Shown here: positions 8,962 to 17,729 of the stretch, piece after piece
Position numbering within the stretch: position 1 is the stretch's first letter
Layout: every line of letters starts with the position of its first letter
Assembly: GCF_003932785.1 (NCBI RefSeq)
Contig: NZ_RQYT01000001.1
Span: 1-64,000 of the forward strand
DNA length: 64,000 bases
Direction: 5' to 3'
Source of the DNA: Arachnia propionica
Lineage (GTDB): Bacteria > Actinomycetota > Actinomycetes > Propionibacteriales > Propionibacteriaceae
Program-made: the position numbers and the translations under genes
Notes under the pieces: generated by a model
What the model was told of the DNA's origin: nothing
The model's input: only the letters and a program-made list of their open reading frames with translations
Database searches by the model: none

Positions 8962-9498
8962 ATGCCCACTCCCGATTCCGTGCGACTCGCCCTTCCCTCC
9001 GAGGCCGTCGACGTGGCCCGTCTGCAGCGACGGTCCTGGTCCCGGATCAAGGGCATGGCACCAGCCTTGGCAGCGTTCACCGCCGACCAGGCGGTCCGCA
9101 CCTGGCACGAGGCCATCGTCAAACCCCCGCTGGCACACTGCCGGGTCCTCGTCGCCCTCCAGCAAGGGCAGGTCGTCGGTTTCGCCGTCACCGGCCCCAG
9201 CGACGACCCCGATGCCGCAGTTGATGACGGGATGATCGCCGAGTTCGTCGTGGACGGTGACGAACTCGGGGATGACGCCTCCCGGCTGCTCAACGCAGCG
9301 GTGGACACCCTCCGAGCGGACGGCTACGAGACCGCCACGTGGTGGGTGCGCAGCGAGGACGACGCCCTGCGTGGCTTCCTCGTCGAGTGCGGCTGGGCAG
9401 CGGACGGCGCCCATCGCAGCCTCGGATTCGAGGAGGAGACGGACGCCATCAAACAAGTACGGTTGATGACCAGGATCGGTTCAGATACCGAGGACTGA
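8962..9498 (+). CDS. GNAT-family N-acetyltransferase (GNAT fold), substrate unknown
   Basis: This encodes 178 residues from ATG 8962, the first start after the divergent RHS promoter. The order of elements is that of a GNAT acyltransferase: an N-terminal strand-helix (VRLALPSEAVDVARLQRRSW), a central beta hairpin (CRVLVALQQGQVVGFAV), an acetyl-CoA-binding region around residues 90-125 (MIAEFVVDGDELGDDASRLL) and a C-terminal FLVECGWAADGAHRSLGF. The canonical Q/RxxGxG/A loop is weak. The 3' end overlaps that of dapB by 18 bases in convergent orientation. A small-molecule or protein acetyltransferase is likely; the substrate cannot be told. Confidence 0.75.
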   Translation: MPTPDSVRLALPSEAVDVARLQRRSWSRIKGMAPALAAFTADQAVRTWHEAIVKPPLAHCRVLVALQQGQVVGFAVTGPSDDPDAAVDDGMIAEFVVDGDELGDDASRLLNAAVDTLRADGYETATWWVRSEDDALRGFLVECGWAADGAHRSLGFEEETDAIKQVRLMTRIGSDTED

Positions 9499-10221
9499 CT
9501 CGATCCCCAGGGTCAGGCCGTGATGGCCGACGACGTGCCGGATCCCCGCCAGGACCCCGGGCATGAAACTGGCCCGGTCATAGCTGTCGTGACGGATGGT
9601 GAGGGTCTCCCCTGACGCCCCGAGCAGCACCTCCTGATGGGCCACGAGCCCCATGAGCCGGACCCCATGGACGTGGATGCCGTCCACGACGGCCCCCCGA
9701 GCCCCGTCGTCGTGCACCGTCGCGTCCGGGACCGGACCGAGCCCGGCGGCCCGGCGGGCCTCGGCGATCCTGCCAGCCGTCGACACCGACGTCCCCGAGG
9801 GTGCGTCCGCCTTGTTCGGGTGGTGCAGTTCCACGATCTCCACGCTGGGGAAGAATGGGGCCGCCTTGGCGGCGAACTGCATCATGAGCACTGCCCCGAT
9901 CGAGAAGTTCGACGCGATGAGCACCCCCACCTCGGGGTGGGCGTCGCACAGTTCCCGTACCCGATCGAGCCGTTCCGGGGTGAACCCGGTGGTGCCGATG
10001 ACCATGTGGATGTCACGGCTGAGGCACCACTCGATGTTGTCCATCACCGAGTCGGGATGGGTGAAGTCGACGGCGACCTGGGCGCGCCCGATCTGCTCCC
10101 TCGGTTCCCCGATGTCCACCCCCGCGATGGCGTTCATGTCCTCGGCCTGGGTGACGGCCCGCACCACCTCGGAACCCATCCGCCCGCTGGACCCAAAGAT
10201 CCCCACCAGGATTCTGTCCAT
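9481..10221 (-). CDS. dapB: 4-Hydroxy-tetrahydrodipicolinate reductase
   Basis: This encodes 246 residues, close to the usual length for DapB. It reduces 4-hydroxy-tetrahydrodipicolinate to tetrahydrodipicolinate with NAD(P)H in the diaminopimelate/lysine pathway in the cytoplasm. The Rossmann motif GIFGSSGRMG lies at residues 8-17, and the catalytic signature ELHHPNKADAPSGT at 131-144 contains the conserved His and Lys. The ATG is preceded by AAGGAAGG. It follows pnp on the same strand across a 103-base gap holding a strong hairpin, so it may have its own transcription unit. The pnp-dapB neighbourhood is common in actinobacteria. Confidence 0.97.
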   Translation of the reverse strand: MDRILVGIFGSSGRMGSEVVRAVTQAEDMNAIAGVDIGEPREQIGRAQVAVDFTHPDSVMDNIEWCLSRDIHMVIGTTGFTPERLDRVRELCDAHPEVGVLIASNFSIGAVLMMQFAAKAAPFFPSVEIVELHHPNKADAPSGTSVSTAGRIAEARRAAGLGPVPDATVHDDGARGAVVDGIHVHGVRLMGLVAHQEVLLGASGETLTIRHDSYDRASFMPGVLAGIRHVVGHHGLTLGIESVLGI

Positions 10222-10283
10222 TGCTGCGCCCTTCCTTCCTCATTGATGGGACCAGTCAACCACTCTTCGGCCCGGGTGTGACA

Positions 10284-10312
10284 AACGGCCGGGGAGAACC
10301 TCCCCGGCCGTT
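10284..10312 (-). terminator. Strong hairpin after pnp
   Basis: This is a perfect 12-bp stem (aacggccgggga / tccccggccgtt) with a 5-base loop just downstream of the pnp stop codon. There is no clear U-tract, so it may be a GC-type actinobacterial terminator or a 3'-end stabiliser. Confidence 0.65.
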
Positions 10313-10324
10313 CACGTCATGGCA

Positions 10325-12547
10325 TCACTCCTGCTCGGAGTCCTCCGCCTTCTCCTCGGTCTCCTCGACCACGGGGATCAGGCTGAGCTTGCCACGGTCG
10401 TCGATCTCGGAGATCTCGACCTGCAGCTTCTGGCCGACGCTCACGACGTCCTCGACGTTCTCGACACGCTTACCCCCCGCCAAGGAACGCAGCTTGCTGA
10501 TGTGGAGCAGGCCGTCCTTGCCCGGCAGCAGAGACACGAAAGCACCGAAGGTGGTGGTCTTGACCACCGTGCCGAGGAAACGCTCGCCCTTCTCCGGCAT
10601 GTGCGGGTTCGCGATGGCGTTGATCGCGGCGACGGCGGCGTCCGCGGACTCTCCGGTCTCGGCGCCGACGTAGATCGTGCCGTCGTCCTCGATCGCGATG
10701 CTGGCGCCGGTGTCGTCCTGGATCTGGTTGATGACCTTGCCCTTGGGCCCGATGACCTCACCGATCTTGTCGACGGGGATGCGGATGGTCACGATCCGGG
10801 GAGCGTAGGGGCTCATCTCATCCGGGGTGTCGATGGCCTCACCCATCACTTCCAGCAGGGTGTGCCTGGCCTCCCGGGCCTGCAGGAGCGCCTTCTGGAG
10901 CTCCTCGGCCGGGATGCCGTTGAGCTTGGTGTCCAGCTGCAGCGCCGTGACGAAGTCCTTGGTCCCGGCCACCTTGAAGTCCATGTCGCCAAGGGCATCC
11001 TCGGCACCGAGGATGTCGGTGAGGGCCACGTACTTCGTCTCGCCGTCGATCTCCTCGCTCATGAGACCCATGGCGATACCCGCGACGGCGGCTTTGAGGG
11101 GCACACCGGCGTTGAGGAGGGACAGGGTCGACGCACACACCGAACCCATGGAGGTGGAGCCGTTGGAGCCGAGCGCCTCCGAGACCTGACGGATCGCGTA
11201 GGGGAACTCCTCGCGGGTCGGCAGCACCGGGAACAGGGCGCGCTCGGCGAGCGCCCCATGGCCGATCTCACGACGCTTGGGCGAACCCACGCGGCCGGTC
11301 TCGCCGGTCGAGAAGGGCGGGAAGTTGTAGTTGTGCATGTAGCGCTTGGTCGTCTCCGGCGAGAGGGAGTCGATCTTCTGCTCGAGGTCGAGCATGTTGA
11401 GGGTGGAGACGCCGAGGATCTGGGTCTCGCCCCGCTGGAACAGGGCCGAGCCGTGGACGCGCGGGATCACCGCGACCTCCGCGGACAGGGTCCGGATGTC
11501 ACGGGTGCCACGCCCGTCGATGCGGACGCCCTCGGTGAGGGTGCGGTGTCGAACGATCTTCTTGGTGAGCGCCTTCAGAGCGGCGGACACCTCGTTGCCG
11601 CGGCCCTCGAACTGCTCGGCGAGCTGCTCGACGACATCCGCGCGGATGGCGTGCGTGGCGTCGTCGCGGTCCTGCTTGCCGGGGATCTGCATGGCCTCCG
11701 CCACCCGATCCGCGGCCAGCTTCTCGACCGCGGCGTAGACGTCGTCCTCGTAGTCGCGGAAGACCGGGAAGTCGTAGGTCTCCTTCGGCAGCTTCGCCTT
11801 GAGCTCCGACTGGGCGTCGCAGAGGATCTTGATGAACGGCTTGGCCGCCTCGAGCCCCTGGCCGACAACCTCCTCCGTGGGCGCGGTGCGCCCGGCGCGG
11901 ACGTTCTCCCACGTCGACTCGGTACCGCCGGCCTCGACCATCATGATGGCGACGTCACCGTCAGCCAGGACACGCCCGGCGACCACCATCTGGAAGGAGG
12001 ACTTCGTCACCTGCTCGACGGTCGGGAAGCAGACCCAGGTGTCGTCGATGAGAGCGATGCGGATGCCGCCGATGGGGCCCGAGAACGGCAGGCCCGCCAG
12101 CGTGGTGGCCATGGAGGCCGCGTTGATGGCCACGACGTCGTAGTAGTGGGTCGGGTTGAGGGACAGGACGTCGACGATCACCTGGACCTCGTTGCGCAGC
12201 CCCTTGACGAAGGCGGGACGCAGCGGCCGGTCGATGAGGCGGGCGGCGAGGATGGCGGCCTCACCCGGACGTCCCTCGCGGCGGAAGAACGAGCCGGGGA
12301 TGCGCCCGGCGGCGTACATCCGCTCCTCGATGTCGACGGTGAGCGGGAAGAAGTCGATGGCGTCACGGGGCGCCTTCGCGGCGGTGGTGGCCGCCAGCAG
12401 CATGGTGTCGCCGTCGAGGTAGACGGCGGCTGATCCGTCGGCCTGCTGGGCGAGAATGCCGGATTCGAAGCGGATGACGTGACGGCCGTACTTGCCATTG
12501 TCGATGACGGCTTCGGTGAACTCGAGACCAGGTCCTTCCATGGACAA
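10325..12547 (-). CDS. pnp: Polyribonucleotide nucleotidyltransferase (PNPase)
   Basis: This encodes 740 residues. It is a phosphorolytic 3'-5' exoribonuclease that degrades and tails RNA. The order of domains is the family's: two RNase PH domains joined by a helical linker, with the active second copy around [12 protein letters not shown] and the conserved Asp region near [11 protein letters not shown]; then a KH domain ([12 protein letters not shown], about residue 600) and an S1 domain ending about 735. The TTG at 12547 has AAAGGAG at ideal spacing, while an ATG two codons later (12541) is the alternative start. It follows rpsO, as in most bacteria, with a strong terminator between them. 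Confidence 0.97.
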   Translation of the reverse strand: MSMEGPGLEFTEAVIDNGKYGRHVIRFESGILAQQADGSAAVYLDGDTMLLAATTAAKAPRDAIDFFPLTVDIEERMYAAGRIPGSFFRREGRPGEAAILAARLIDRPLRPAFVKGLRNEVQVIVDVLSLNPTHYYDVVAINAASMATTLAGLPFSGPIGGIRIALIDDTWVCFPTVEQVTKSSFQMVVAGRVLADGDVAIMMVEAGGTESTWENVRAGRTAPTEEVVGQGLEAAKPFIKILCDAQSELKAKLPKETYDFPVFRDYEDDVYAAVEKLAADRVAEAMQIPGKQDRDDATHAIRADVVEQLAEQFEGRGNEVSAALKALTKKIVRHRTLTEGVRIDGRGTRDIRTLSAEVAVIPRVHGSALFQRGETQILGVSTLNMLDLEQKIDSLSPETTKRYMHNYNFPPFSTGETGRVGSPKRREIGHGALAERALFPVLPTREEFPYAIRQVSEALGSNGSTSMGSVCASTLSLLNAGVPLKAAVAGIAMGLMSEEIDGETKYVALTDILGAEDALGDMDFKVAGTKDFVTALQLDTKLNGIPAEELQKALLQAREARHTLLEVMGEAIDTPDEMSPYAPRIVTIRIPVDKIGEVIGPKGKVINQIQDDTGASIAIEDDGTIYVGAETGESADAAVAAINAIANPHMPEKGERFLGTVVKTTTFGAFVSLLPGKDGLLHISKLRSLAGGKRVENVEDVVSVGQKLQVEISEIDDRGKLSLIPVVEETEEKAEDSEQE

Positions 12548-12750
12548 AGCTGGCTCCTTTCGGTGGTTGGCTACCCGCAGGACGCGGTCATGCCGCCAGT
12601 TCCACCGGCCTTCGATCGAGACCCGCGGGGCCGTTGTCCGAACCCGAGGGCCACTACCGAGGACCAGGTGAGAACCCCTGGGTGGCAGCGGGGAGATGAA
12701 TGATGAAGTTGTGTCGTGGGAATCCTACCGGCTTCCCACGAAAAGAACAC

Positions 12751-12782
12751 GAGGACAGCCCCGTGGGAGCGGGGCTGTCCTC
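12751..12782 (-). terminator. Rho-independent terminator after rpsO
   Basis: This is a perfect 12-bp stem (gaggacagcccc / ggggctgtcctc) with an 8-base loop, followed on the minus strand by GTGTTCTTTTCG. It lies 22 bases after the rpsO stop and should separate rpsO from pnp, at least partly. Confidence 0.85.
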
Positions 12783-12803
12783 AGGATACGTTTCGTTTGC
12801 AGA

Positions 12804-13067
12804 TCAGCGACGCAGGCCGAGGCGGGCGATCAGTTCGCGGTAGTGCTCGATGTCCTCACGCGCGACGTAGTTGAGCAGACGGCGGCGCTGGCCGACCATC
12901 AGCATGAGACCACGACGGCTGTGGTGGTCGCCCTTGTGGACCTTGAGGTGCTCGGTCAGGTGAGCGATCTTCTTGGTCAGCAGAGCGATCTGCACGTCCG
13001 GCGATCCGGTGTCACCCGGGGTCTTGGCGTACTCTTCGATGATCTTCTTCTTCTCGGCAGCATCCAT
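12804..13067 (-). CDS. rpsO: 30S ribosomal protein S15
   Basis: This encodes 87 residues, full length for S15, a primary 16S rRNA-binding protein of the small-subunit platform. Family hallmarks are visible: [15 protein letters not shown] near residue 20, the [22 protein letters not shown] central segment (in two parts of the helix-loop-helix) and a C-terminal [19 protein letters not shown] lies upstream of the ATG. A terminator follows, then pnp, the standard order; S15 commonly controls its own mRNA, and the 95-base leader could hold that site, though I see no specific structure. Confidence 0.98.
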   Translation of the reverse strand: MDAAEKKKIIEEYAKTPGDTGSPDVQIALLTKKIAHLTEHLKVHKGDHHSRRGLMLMVGQRRRLLNYVAREDIEHYRELIARLGLRR

Positions 13068-13161
13068 GTCTGGGTTCCTCTCCGGTTCGCTGCACGGCGC
13101 CCCCGTTGCGGGTGCGGTTGGGGCTCTTACAGGGCCGTGGCCGATCTACGGCAACCTGAGG

Positions 13162-13191
13162 ATCCTAGCACCTCGGCGCCCCTGCCCCCAA
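13162..13191 (-). promoter_or_regulatory. rpsO: Promoter candidate for rpsO
   Basis: On the minus strand TTGGGG (13186-13191) and TAGGAT (13162-13167) are separated by 18 bases, giving a leader of about 90 bases to the rpsO ATG. Confidence 0.55.
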
Positions 13192-13318
13192 TCGGGAAAC
13201 AATCACCCCGGATGTGGACCCAACGGCTGTCCAAAGGATGACCGGATGGACCTCATCTCCACCTGATCTGCCGGGAGGCACTAGGGTGAGGCCAACGCTT
13301 CGCAGAGAGGACCATGCC

Positions 13319-13798
13319 ATGGCTGTCATCGTTCGCCCCGTCAACGAAGCCGATCTCCCCACGTTGCGGGAGCATCAGGCCCGCCCAGAGCTGGGCCTGG
13401 TCGACGAACACTTCGCGGCCGCCCAGGCCGGTACGCTCATCTTCGCCGTCGCCATCGAGGACGACGAGGTGCTGGGAACCGCGCTCCTGGACTTCGGCCC
13501 GGAGGCACTGGTACCTGAGTTGCGGAACATGTACGTCCACCCCCATGCACGCCGACGCGGTGCCGGCCGCGCGCTCACCCGGTGGGTGGAGGATCAGGCC
13601 CGCGCAGCCGGGTACCGGGAGGTCTTCCTCGCGGTCGACCCGAACAATGAGCGCGCCATCCCGCTCTACGTCTCGCTGGACTACCTCCCCACGGGCGAGC
13701 ACATCCTCGTCGACTCCCCCGAGGTTCCCCAGGTCAGCGGCGACTCACAGCCCAGCCGACACTACGCCATCTACCAGAAATCCCTGTTCACCATCTGA
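13319..13798 (+). CDS. GNAT-family N-acetyltransferase
   Basis: This encodes 159 residues from ATG 13319, chosen because GAGAGG lies about ten bases upstream; a frame extending further upstream has no support. The GNAT acetyl-CoA motif is clear at about residues 70-90: LRNMYVHPHARRRGAGRALT, with the R-R-G-A-G-R loop, followed by a long helix and AVDPNNERAIPLYVSLDYLP, the typical beta6-alpha4 end. The substrate is unknown. It runs divergently from rpsO and convergently toward ribF. TAGGGT at 13282-13287 is a possible -10 box. Confidence 0.85.
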   Translation: MAVIVRPVNEADLPTLREHQARPELGLVDEHFAAAQAGTLIFAVAIEDDEVLGTALLDFGPEALVPELRNMYVHPHARRRGAGRALTRWVEDQARAAGYREVFLAVDPNNERAIPLYVSLDYLPTGEHILVDSPEVPQVSGDSQPSRHYAIYQKSLFTI

Positions 13799-13827
13799 CC
13801 GGGAATCACCGGGTCCGGAGCCCGCCC

Positions 13828-14709
13828 TCACTCGACACCGAGGATCCGACGGCACTCCGCGACGTCGGTGCGCATCTGGCTGATGAGGCCCTCGACGCCG
13901 TCGAAACGCACCTGACCGCGCAGCCGGGCGACGAAGTCCACGTCCACCCGGACGCCGTACAGCTCGAGATCCGTGTGGTCGATGACATGGCTCTCGACCC
14001 GACGATCGGCACCCTCGAAGGTCGGGTTGGAGCCAACCGAGATCGCAGCGGGCAAGGGTTCACCACCCTGCGGGGTCAGCCACCCGGCGTAGACACCGTC
14101 CGCCGGCACCGCCATCTCCGAGGGAACCGTCAGGTTCGCCGTCGGGAACCCCAGTTCCCGGCCCCGCTGGTCCCCCACCACGACGAGCCCGCTGAAGCGG
14201 AACCAGCGTCCCAGGTGCTCCGCAGCGAGAGCGACATCACCCACCTCGAGGGCGTCCCGGATGAGGGTGGAGCACGTGGCCTGTTCAGCCACCGTCGCCA
14301 ATGCCAGGGCCCGCACCTCGAAGCGCCCCTGCGAGAGGGTCATCAGGGTCTCGACGTCGCCCGCCGCCCGATGCCCGAACCGGAAGTTCTCCCCCACCAC
14401 CACCACGCGTGGTTCCAATGGCGCCACGAACCGCTCGACGAACTCGGCCGGGCTCAGCTGCGCGACCTTCTCGTCGAAACGCACCACCCTCACCTCATGT
14501 GCCCCTGCATCCTTGAGCAGTTCGATCCGCGCCTCGAGGTCGGTCAGGAGTTTCGGCGCGGATTCGGGACGCAGCACCAGGAGCGGGTGGGGCCAGAAGG
14601 TGATGACCGCGAGTTCTCCATCACCTCTTTCGGCCTCGAGAACACTACGGTGTCCGAGATGGACACCGTCGAAGTTTCCGACGGCCACGACACGGGATCC
14701 CTGATTCAC
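13828..14709 (-). CDS. ribF: Bifunctional riboflavin kinase / FAD synthetase
   Basis: This encodes 293 residues. It phosphorylates riboflavin to FMN and adenylylates FMN to FAD. The N-terminal nucleotidyltransferase has GNFDGVHLGH at residues 11-20 and GENFRFGHR near 105; the C-terminal flavokinase has GRELGFPTANL and GVYAGWL. The start is GTG 14709: the frame continues upstream, but GNFDGVHLGH should lie within about 20 residues of the start. TAACGT (14717-14722) ends 7 bases before this GTG, suggesting a leaderless mRNA. In actinobacteria ribF usually follows truB directly; here a lactate cassette lies between them. Confidence 0.95.
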   Translation of the reverse strand: MNQGSRVVAVGNFDGVHLGHRSVLEAERGDGELAVITFWPHPLLVLRPESAPKLLTDLEARIELLKDAGAHEVRVVRFDEKVAQLSPAEFVERFVAPLEPRVVVVGENFRFGHRAAGDVETLMTLSQGRFEVRALALATVAEQATCSTLIRDALEVGDVALAAEHLGRWFRFSGLVVVGDQRGRELGFPTANLTVPSEMAVPADGVYAGWLTPQGGEPLPAAISVGSNPTFEGADRRVESHVIDHTDLELYGVRVDVDFVARLRGQVRFDGVEGLISQMRTDVAECRRILGVE

Positions 14710-14738
14710 GGCCCATACGTTAGCCGTGCACAACAAGG

Positions 14739-14779
14739 ATCGCACCCGCGACACCGGGCTGGCGGTGTGCGGGTGCGAT
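14739..14779 (-). terminator. Terminator of the lactate-utilisation operon
   Basis: A long stem (atcgcacccgc and acaccg pairing with cggtgt and gcgggtgcgat, one bulged base, 6-base loop) lies 16 bases after the lutC stop. The minus-strand sequence that follows is CCTTGTTG, a short U-containing tract. It isolates the lut genes from ribF. Confidence 0.8.
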
Positions 14780-14794
14780 ACCTCAGGGCTGGTG

Positions 14795-15445
14795 TCAGCC
14801 GTCCTCGAGGACGACGTAGAGCTGCCGGGGACCATGCACGCCCTCGACACGGCTCAACTCGATGTCACTCGTCGCGGAGCCACCGCTGATCCACGTGACG
14901 GGTCGACCCGCGACCACGGCCTCCTTCAGCCGGTGCACCGCCTCTGGGACATCGGAGACGACGGACTCGGCCCGAACGACGCACACGTGACGGTCCGGCA
15001 CCAGGGTCAGTGCACGACGTCCCTGATCGGCGGCGTGGTCGAGACAGATGGTTCCCGTCTCGGCCATCGAGACCGCGGAACCGGTCAGGACGGCGTCGAT
15101 GTCGTTGAGCTGCTGATGGCTCAGCTGCTCGTCCCGCACCACCTGCATCCCGGCCGCGGACACGGCCTCGACCCACGCCTGGGGTGCACCGTCCGGTACC
15201 ACCACGGTGCGGGCCCCCAACTCCTTCAACGCGGCGACGATCGCTCCGGGGGTCCCCGTGGCAGGGGTCCTCGTGATCCGCGCCTTGTAGTCGAGGATGT
15301 TCTCGACGAAGGTCTCGAGGACGTCCTCCAGCGGAGTCGGCTGGTTGTACTTCCACGTCACGGCGACGTCCTTGACGGGATCCTTCTCGACGACGTCCTT
15401 CGTCGCCTTGCGGATCCGCTCCAGGATCTCCTCTCGGGCGCTCAC
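14795..15445 (-). CDS. lutC: L-lactate dehydrogenase complex protein LutC
   Basis: This encodes 216 residues from GTG 15445, which overlaps the lutB stop as GTGA; GAGGAGG lies eight bases upstream. It belongs to the LutC/YkgG family, the third subunit of the LutABC iron-sulfur L-lactate oxidation system. Family features include the early helix REEILERIRKAT, the central GAIVAALKELGARTVVVPDG, and the end TGSAVSMAETGTICLDHA ... VWISGGSATSDIE-like segment (here TWISGGSATSDIE), which is strongly conserved in the family. Last gene of the lut operon, followed by a terminator. Confidence 0.93.
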   Translation of the reverse strand: MSAREEILERIRKATKDVVEKDPVKDVAVTWKYNQPTPLEDVLETFVENILDYKARITRTPATGTPGAIVAALKELGARTVVVPDGAPQAWVEAVSAAGMQVVRDEQLSHQQLNDIDAVLTGSAVSMAETGTICLDHAADQGRRALTLVPDRHVCVVRAESVVSDVPEAVHRLKEAVVAGRPVTWISGGSATSDIELSRVEGVHGPRQLYVVLEDG

Positions 15446-16938
15446 TTGGAGGCCTCCTCTCGCTCTCGTTCCTTCCACCAGTCGCGGAAGGTCTGTTTGG
15501 GTGGCACGGGCAGGTCGCGGGCGCTGCTCCATCCTGAGGCGGGCCACGGGAGCGCCCCGAAGTGACTGCGTTTACCGAACATCCGTCCCGCCATCTTCGT
15601 GAAGAACTGCACGAAGGCGAAGTTTCGGCTCTTCGCGAAGACCCAGGCGACGACCTTGAAGATGAGCGATTCAACGGTTGGGCGATGTTCCGTCTTCTTC
15701 TGCACCACCTTGTTCCGCATGTGGACGAGGATGTCGGCGATGGGGATCTTCACCGGGCAGACATCATTGCAGGCACCACAGAGACTGGACGCGTAGGGCA
15801 ACGACTTGTCCACGGCTGACGCGACGCCCCGCAGCTGGGGGGTGAGGATCGCCCCGATCGGCCCGGGGTAGACCGACCCGTAGGTGTGACCGCCGACCCG
15901 TTCGTAGACGGGGCAGACGTTCATGCATGCCGAGCAGCGGATGCAGCGCAGCGCCTCACGACCCACCGGATCCGCCAGCACGTTGGTGCGCCCGTTGTCG
16001 ACGAGGACGACATGCAGGTCCTGGGGACCATCACCCGGGGTGACACCGGTCCAGATGGAGGTGTAGGGGTTCATCCGCTCGCCGGTGGAGCTTCGGGGCA
16101 GCAACCGGAGGAAGACCTCCAGGTCCTCGAAGGTCGGCACCAGCTTCTCGATGCCCACCACCGAGATGAGCGTCTCGGGCAGCGTCAGACACATGCGCCC
16201 GTTGCCCTCGGACTCCACGATCACCAACGATCCGGTCTCCGCCACGATGAAGTTGCCACCGGACACGGCGACCTTGGCCCGGAGGAACTTCTCGCGGAGA
16301 TGGACGCGGGCCGCACCGGCGAGTTCCGGGGGGTTGTCGCTGATGCCCTGCGGCGCCGGCGTCCCCCACTGCCCCATCTCCTCGAGGAAGATCTCGCGCA
16401 CCTCGGAGCGGTTGCGGTGGATGGCCGGGACGAGGATGTGGGAGGGCCGATCGTGTCCGAGCTGGACGATGAGCTCGGCGAGGTCGGTCTCCCAGGCGGC
16501 GATGCCGGCCTCCTCCAGGGCCTCGTTGAGGTCGATCTCCTGCGTCGCCATCGACTTGATCTTGACGACCTCGGTGGTGTTCTTGCTCTTGACGAGGTCG
16601 ATGACGATCCGGTTGGCCTCCTCCGCGTCCCGGGCCCAGTGGACCTTGATCCCGGCGGCGGTCATGGCGGCCTCCGCCTGGACGAGGTACTGGTCGAGGT
16701 GACGGCCGACCCGATTCTTGATCTGTTCCCCGGCCTCACGCAGTTCCTCCCAGTTGGCGACCTCGGAGGCGCGGGTGGCCCGCTTGGCGCGGATCACCGA
16801 CGTGGCGTGGTGGAGGTTCTTGCGCAGCTGCTGGTTGTCCAGGGCGGCCTTCGCCGACTTGGGGAAGGCAGGCATCCCCAGATAGGTGCCGGACGGGGGC
16901 GCCGGGGTGAGGCGGCGACGGGACTCGGTGACGGTCAT
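15442..16938 (-). CDS. lutB: L-lactate oxidation iron-sulfur protein LutB
   Basis: This encodes 498 residues. It is the large iron-sulfur subunit of the LutABC complex, which oxidises L-lactate to pyruvate. The N-terminal two thirds is the LUD domain (VVKIKSMATQEIDLNEALEE; AVSGGNFIVAETGSLVIVES). Two [4Fe-4S] binding motifs follow: CIRCSACMNVCP at about 330-342 and CGACNDVCP at about 386-395. The C-terminal DUF3390-like tail contains HFGALPWPASGW. Its ATG overlaps the lutA stop (ATGA) and its stop overlaps lutC (GTGA), so the three genes are translationally coupled. Confidence 0.95.
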   Translation of the reverse strand: MTVTESRRRLTPAPPSGTYLGMPAFPKSAKAALDNQQLRKNLHHATSVIRAKRATRASEVANWEELREAGEQIKNRVGRHLDQYLVQAEAAMTAAGIKVHWARDAEEANRIVIDLVKSKNTTEVVKIKSMATQEIDLNEALEEAGIAAWETDLAELIVQLGHDRPSHILVPAIHRNRSEVREIFLEEMGQWGTPAPQGISDNPPELAGAARVHLREKFLRAKVAVSGGNFIVAETGSLVIVESEGNGRMCLTLPETLISVVGIEKLVPTFEDLEVFLRLLPRSSTGERMNPYTSIWTGVTPGDGPQDLHVVLVDNGRTNVLADPVGREALRCIRCSACMNVCPVYERVGGHTYGSVYPGPIGAILTPQLRGVASAVDKSLPYASSLCGACNDVCPVKIPIADILVHMRNKVVQKKTEHRPTVESLIFKVVAWVFAKSRNFAFVQFFTKMAGRMFGKRSHFGALPWPASGWSSARDLPVPPKQTFRDWWKEREREEASK

Positions 16939-17693
16939 GCTGCGTCTCCTTCCGTGTGGGCGAGGATCTCGGCCAGGTGGATGGGTTTCACTCCGGCCTT
17001 CATGCGGTGGAGAATGCCGGTGATGTGCATGAGACAGGCGTTGTCTCCCGTGACCACGAACTCAGCGCCCGTGGACTTCACGTTGCGGGCCTTGTCGGAC
17101 CCCATGGCGACGGAGACGTCGGGGTTCTTCACGGAGAAGGTGCCGCCGAAGCCGCAGCACTGGTCCGCGTCGGGCAGCGGCGCCAGGTCGATGCCACGGA
17201 CCGCCTGGAGCAGCTGGTAGGGACGATCGCCGACCTTCGCGACCCGTACCGAGTGGCAGGTCGGGTGGTAGGTGACCCGATGGGGGAAGTAGGCGCCCAC
17301 ATCGGTGACGCCGAGCACGTCGACGAGGAACTCCGTGAAGTCGTAGGACCTTCGGACCAGCGACTCGGCGGTTGCCTTGAGGCCCTCATCGCCCGCTCTC
17401 TCGGCCAGCATCGGGTGCTGGTGCCGAACCGCTCCGATGCAGGAGCCGGACGGGCCGACGATGTAGTCGTAGGGCTCGAAGGCCCTCGCGTAGCTCTTCA
17501 CGGAGGCCAAGGCCTCCTTGAAGTAGCCGGTGTTGGCGTGCATCTGTCCACAGCAGGTCTGTTCCTTCGGGAACACGACCTTGCAGCCGAGACGCTCCAA
17601 CACCTTCACCACCGCGATGGGGGTGCCGGGGAACATCGTGTCATTGATGCAGGTGGCGAACAGCGCCACCGTCTTTCCGGTTCCGGGTGCCAT
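16935..17693 (-). CDS. lutA: L-lactate oxidation protein LutA (CCG-domain subunit)
   Basis: This encodes 252 residues with two cysteine-rich CCG domains, the heterodisulfide-reductase-like motif: TCCGQMHANTGY near residue 47 and QCCGFGGTFSVK near 180, plus YHPTCHS between them. It is the small Fe-S subunit of the LutABC lactate oxidation complex. AAGGAGAG precedes the ATG. It follows the permease gene by 36 bases on the same strand and overlaps lutB by 4. Confidence 0.95.
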   Translation of the reverse strand: MAPGTGKTVALFATCINDTMFPGTPIAVVKVLERLGCKVVFPKEQTCCGQMHANTGYFKEALASVKSYARAFEPYDYIVGPSGSCIGAVRHQHPMLAERAGDEGLKATAESLVRRSYDFTEFLVDVLGVTDVGAYFPHRVTYHPTCHSVRVAKVGDRPYQLLQAVRGIDLAPLPDADQCCGFGGTFSVKNPDVSVAMGSDKARNVKSTGAEFVVTGDNACLMHITGILHRMKAGVKPIHLAEILAHTEGDAA

Positions 17694-17729
17694 GTCTCTC
17701 TCCTTTTCGACGAGGCAGTCCAGTGGGGG

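Noticed and set aside
3751-9498. A 1915-codon open frame on the plus strand opposite the RHS gene
   Set aside because: Its first 1737 codons are antisense to the RHS YD repeats, with the His/Pro/Arg-rich composition of a high-GC shadow. Only the last 179 codons (from 8962) read as a real GNAT gene.
10319-12433. Long plus-strand frame opposite pnp
   Set aside because: It is rich in Leu, Gly, Asp and Arg, with no family motif, and runs exactly opposite a complete PNPase.
15886-17220. Plus-strand frame opposite lutB and lutA
   Set aside because: It is antisense to two genes with intact cysteine motifs and has no similarity of its own.
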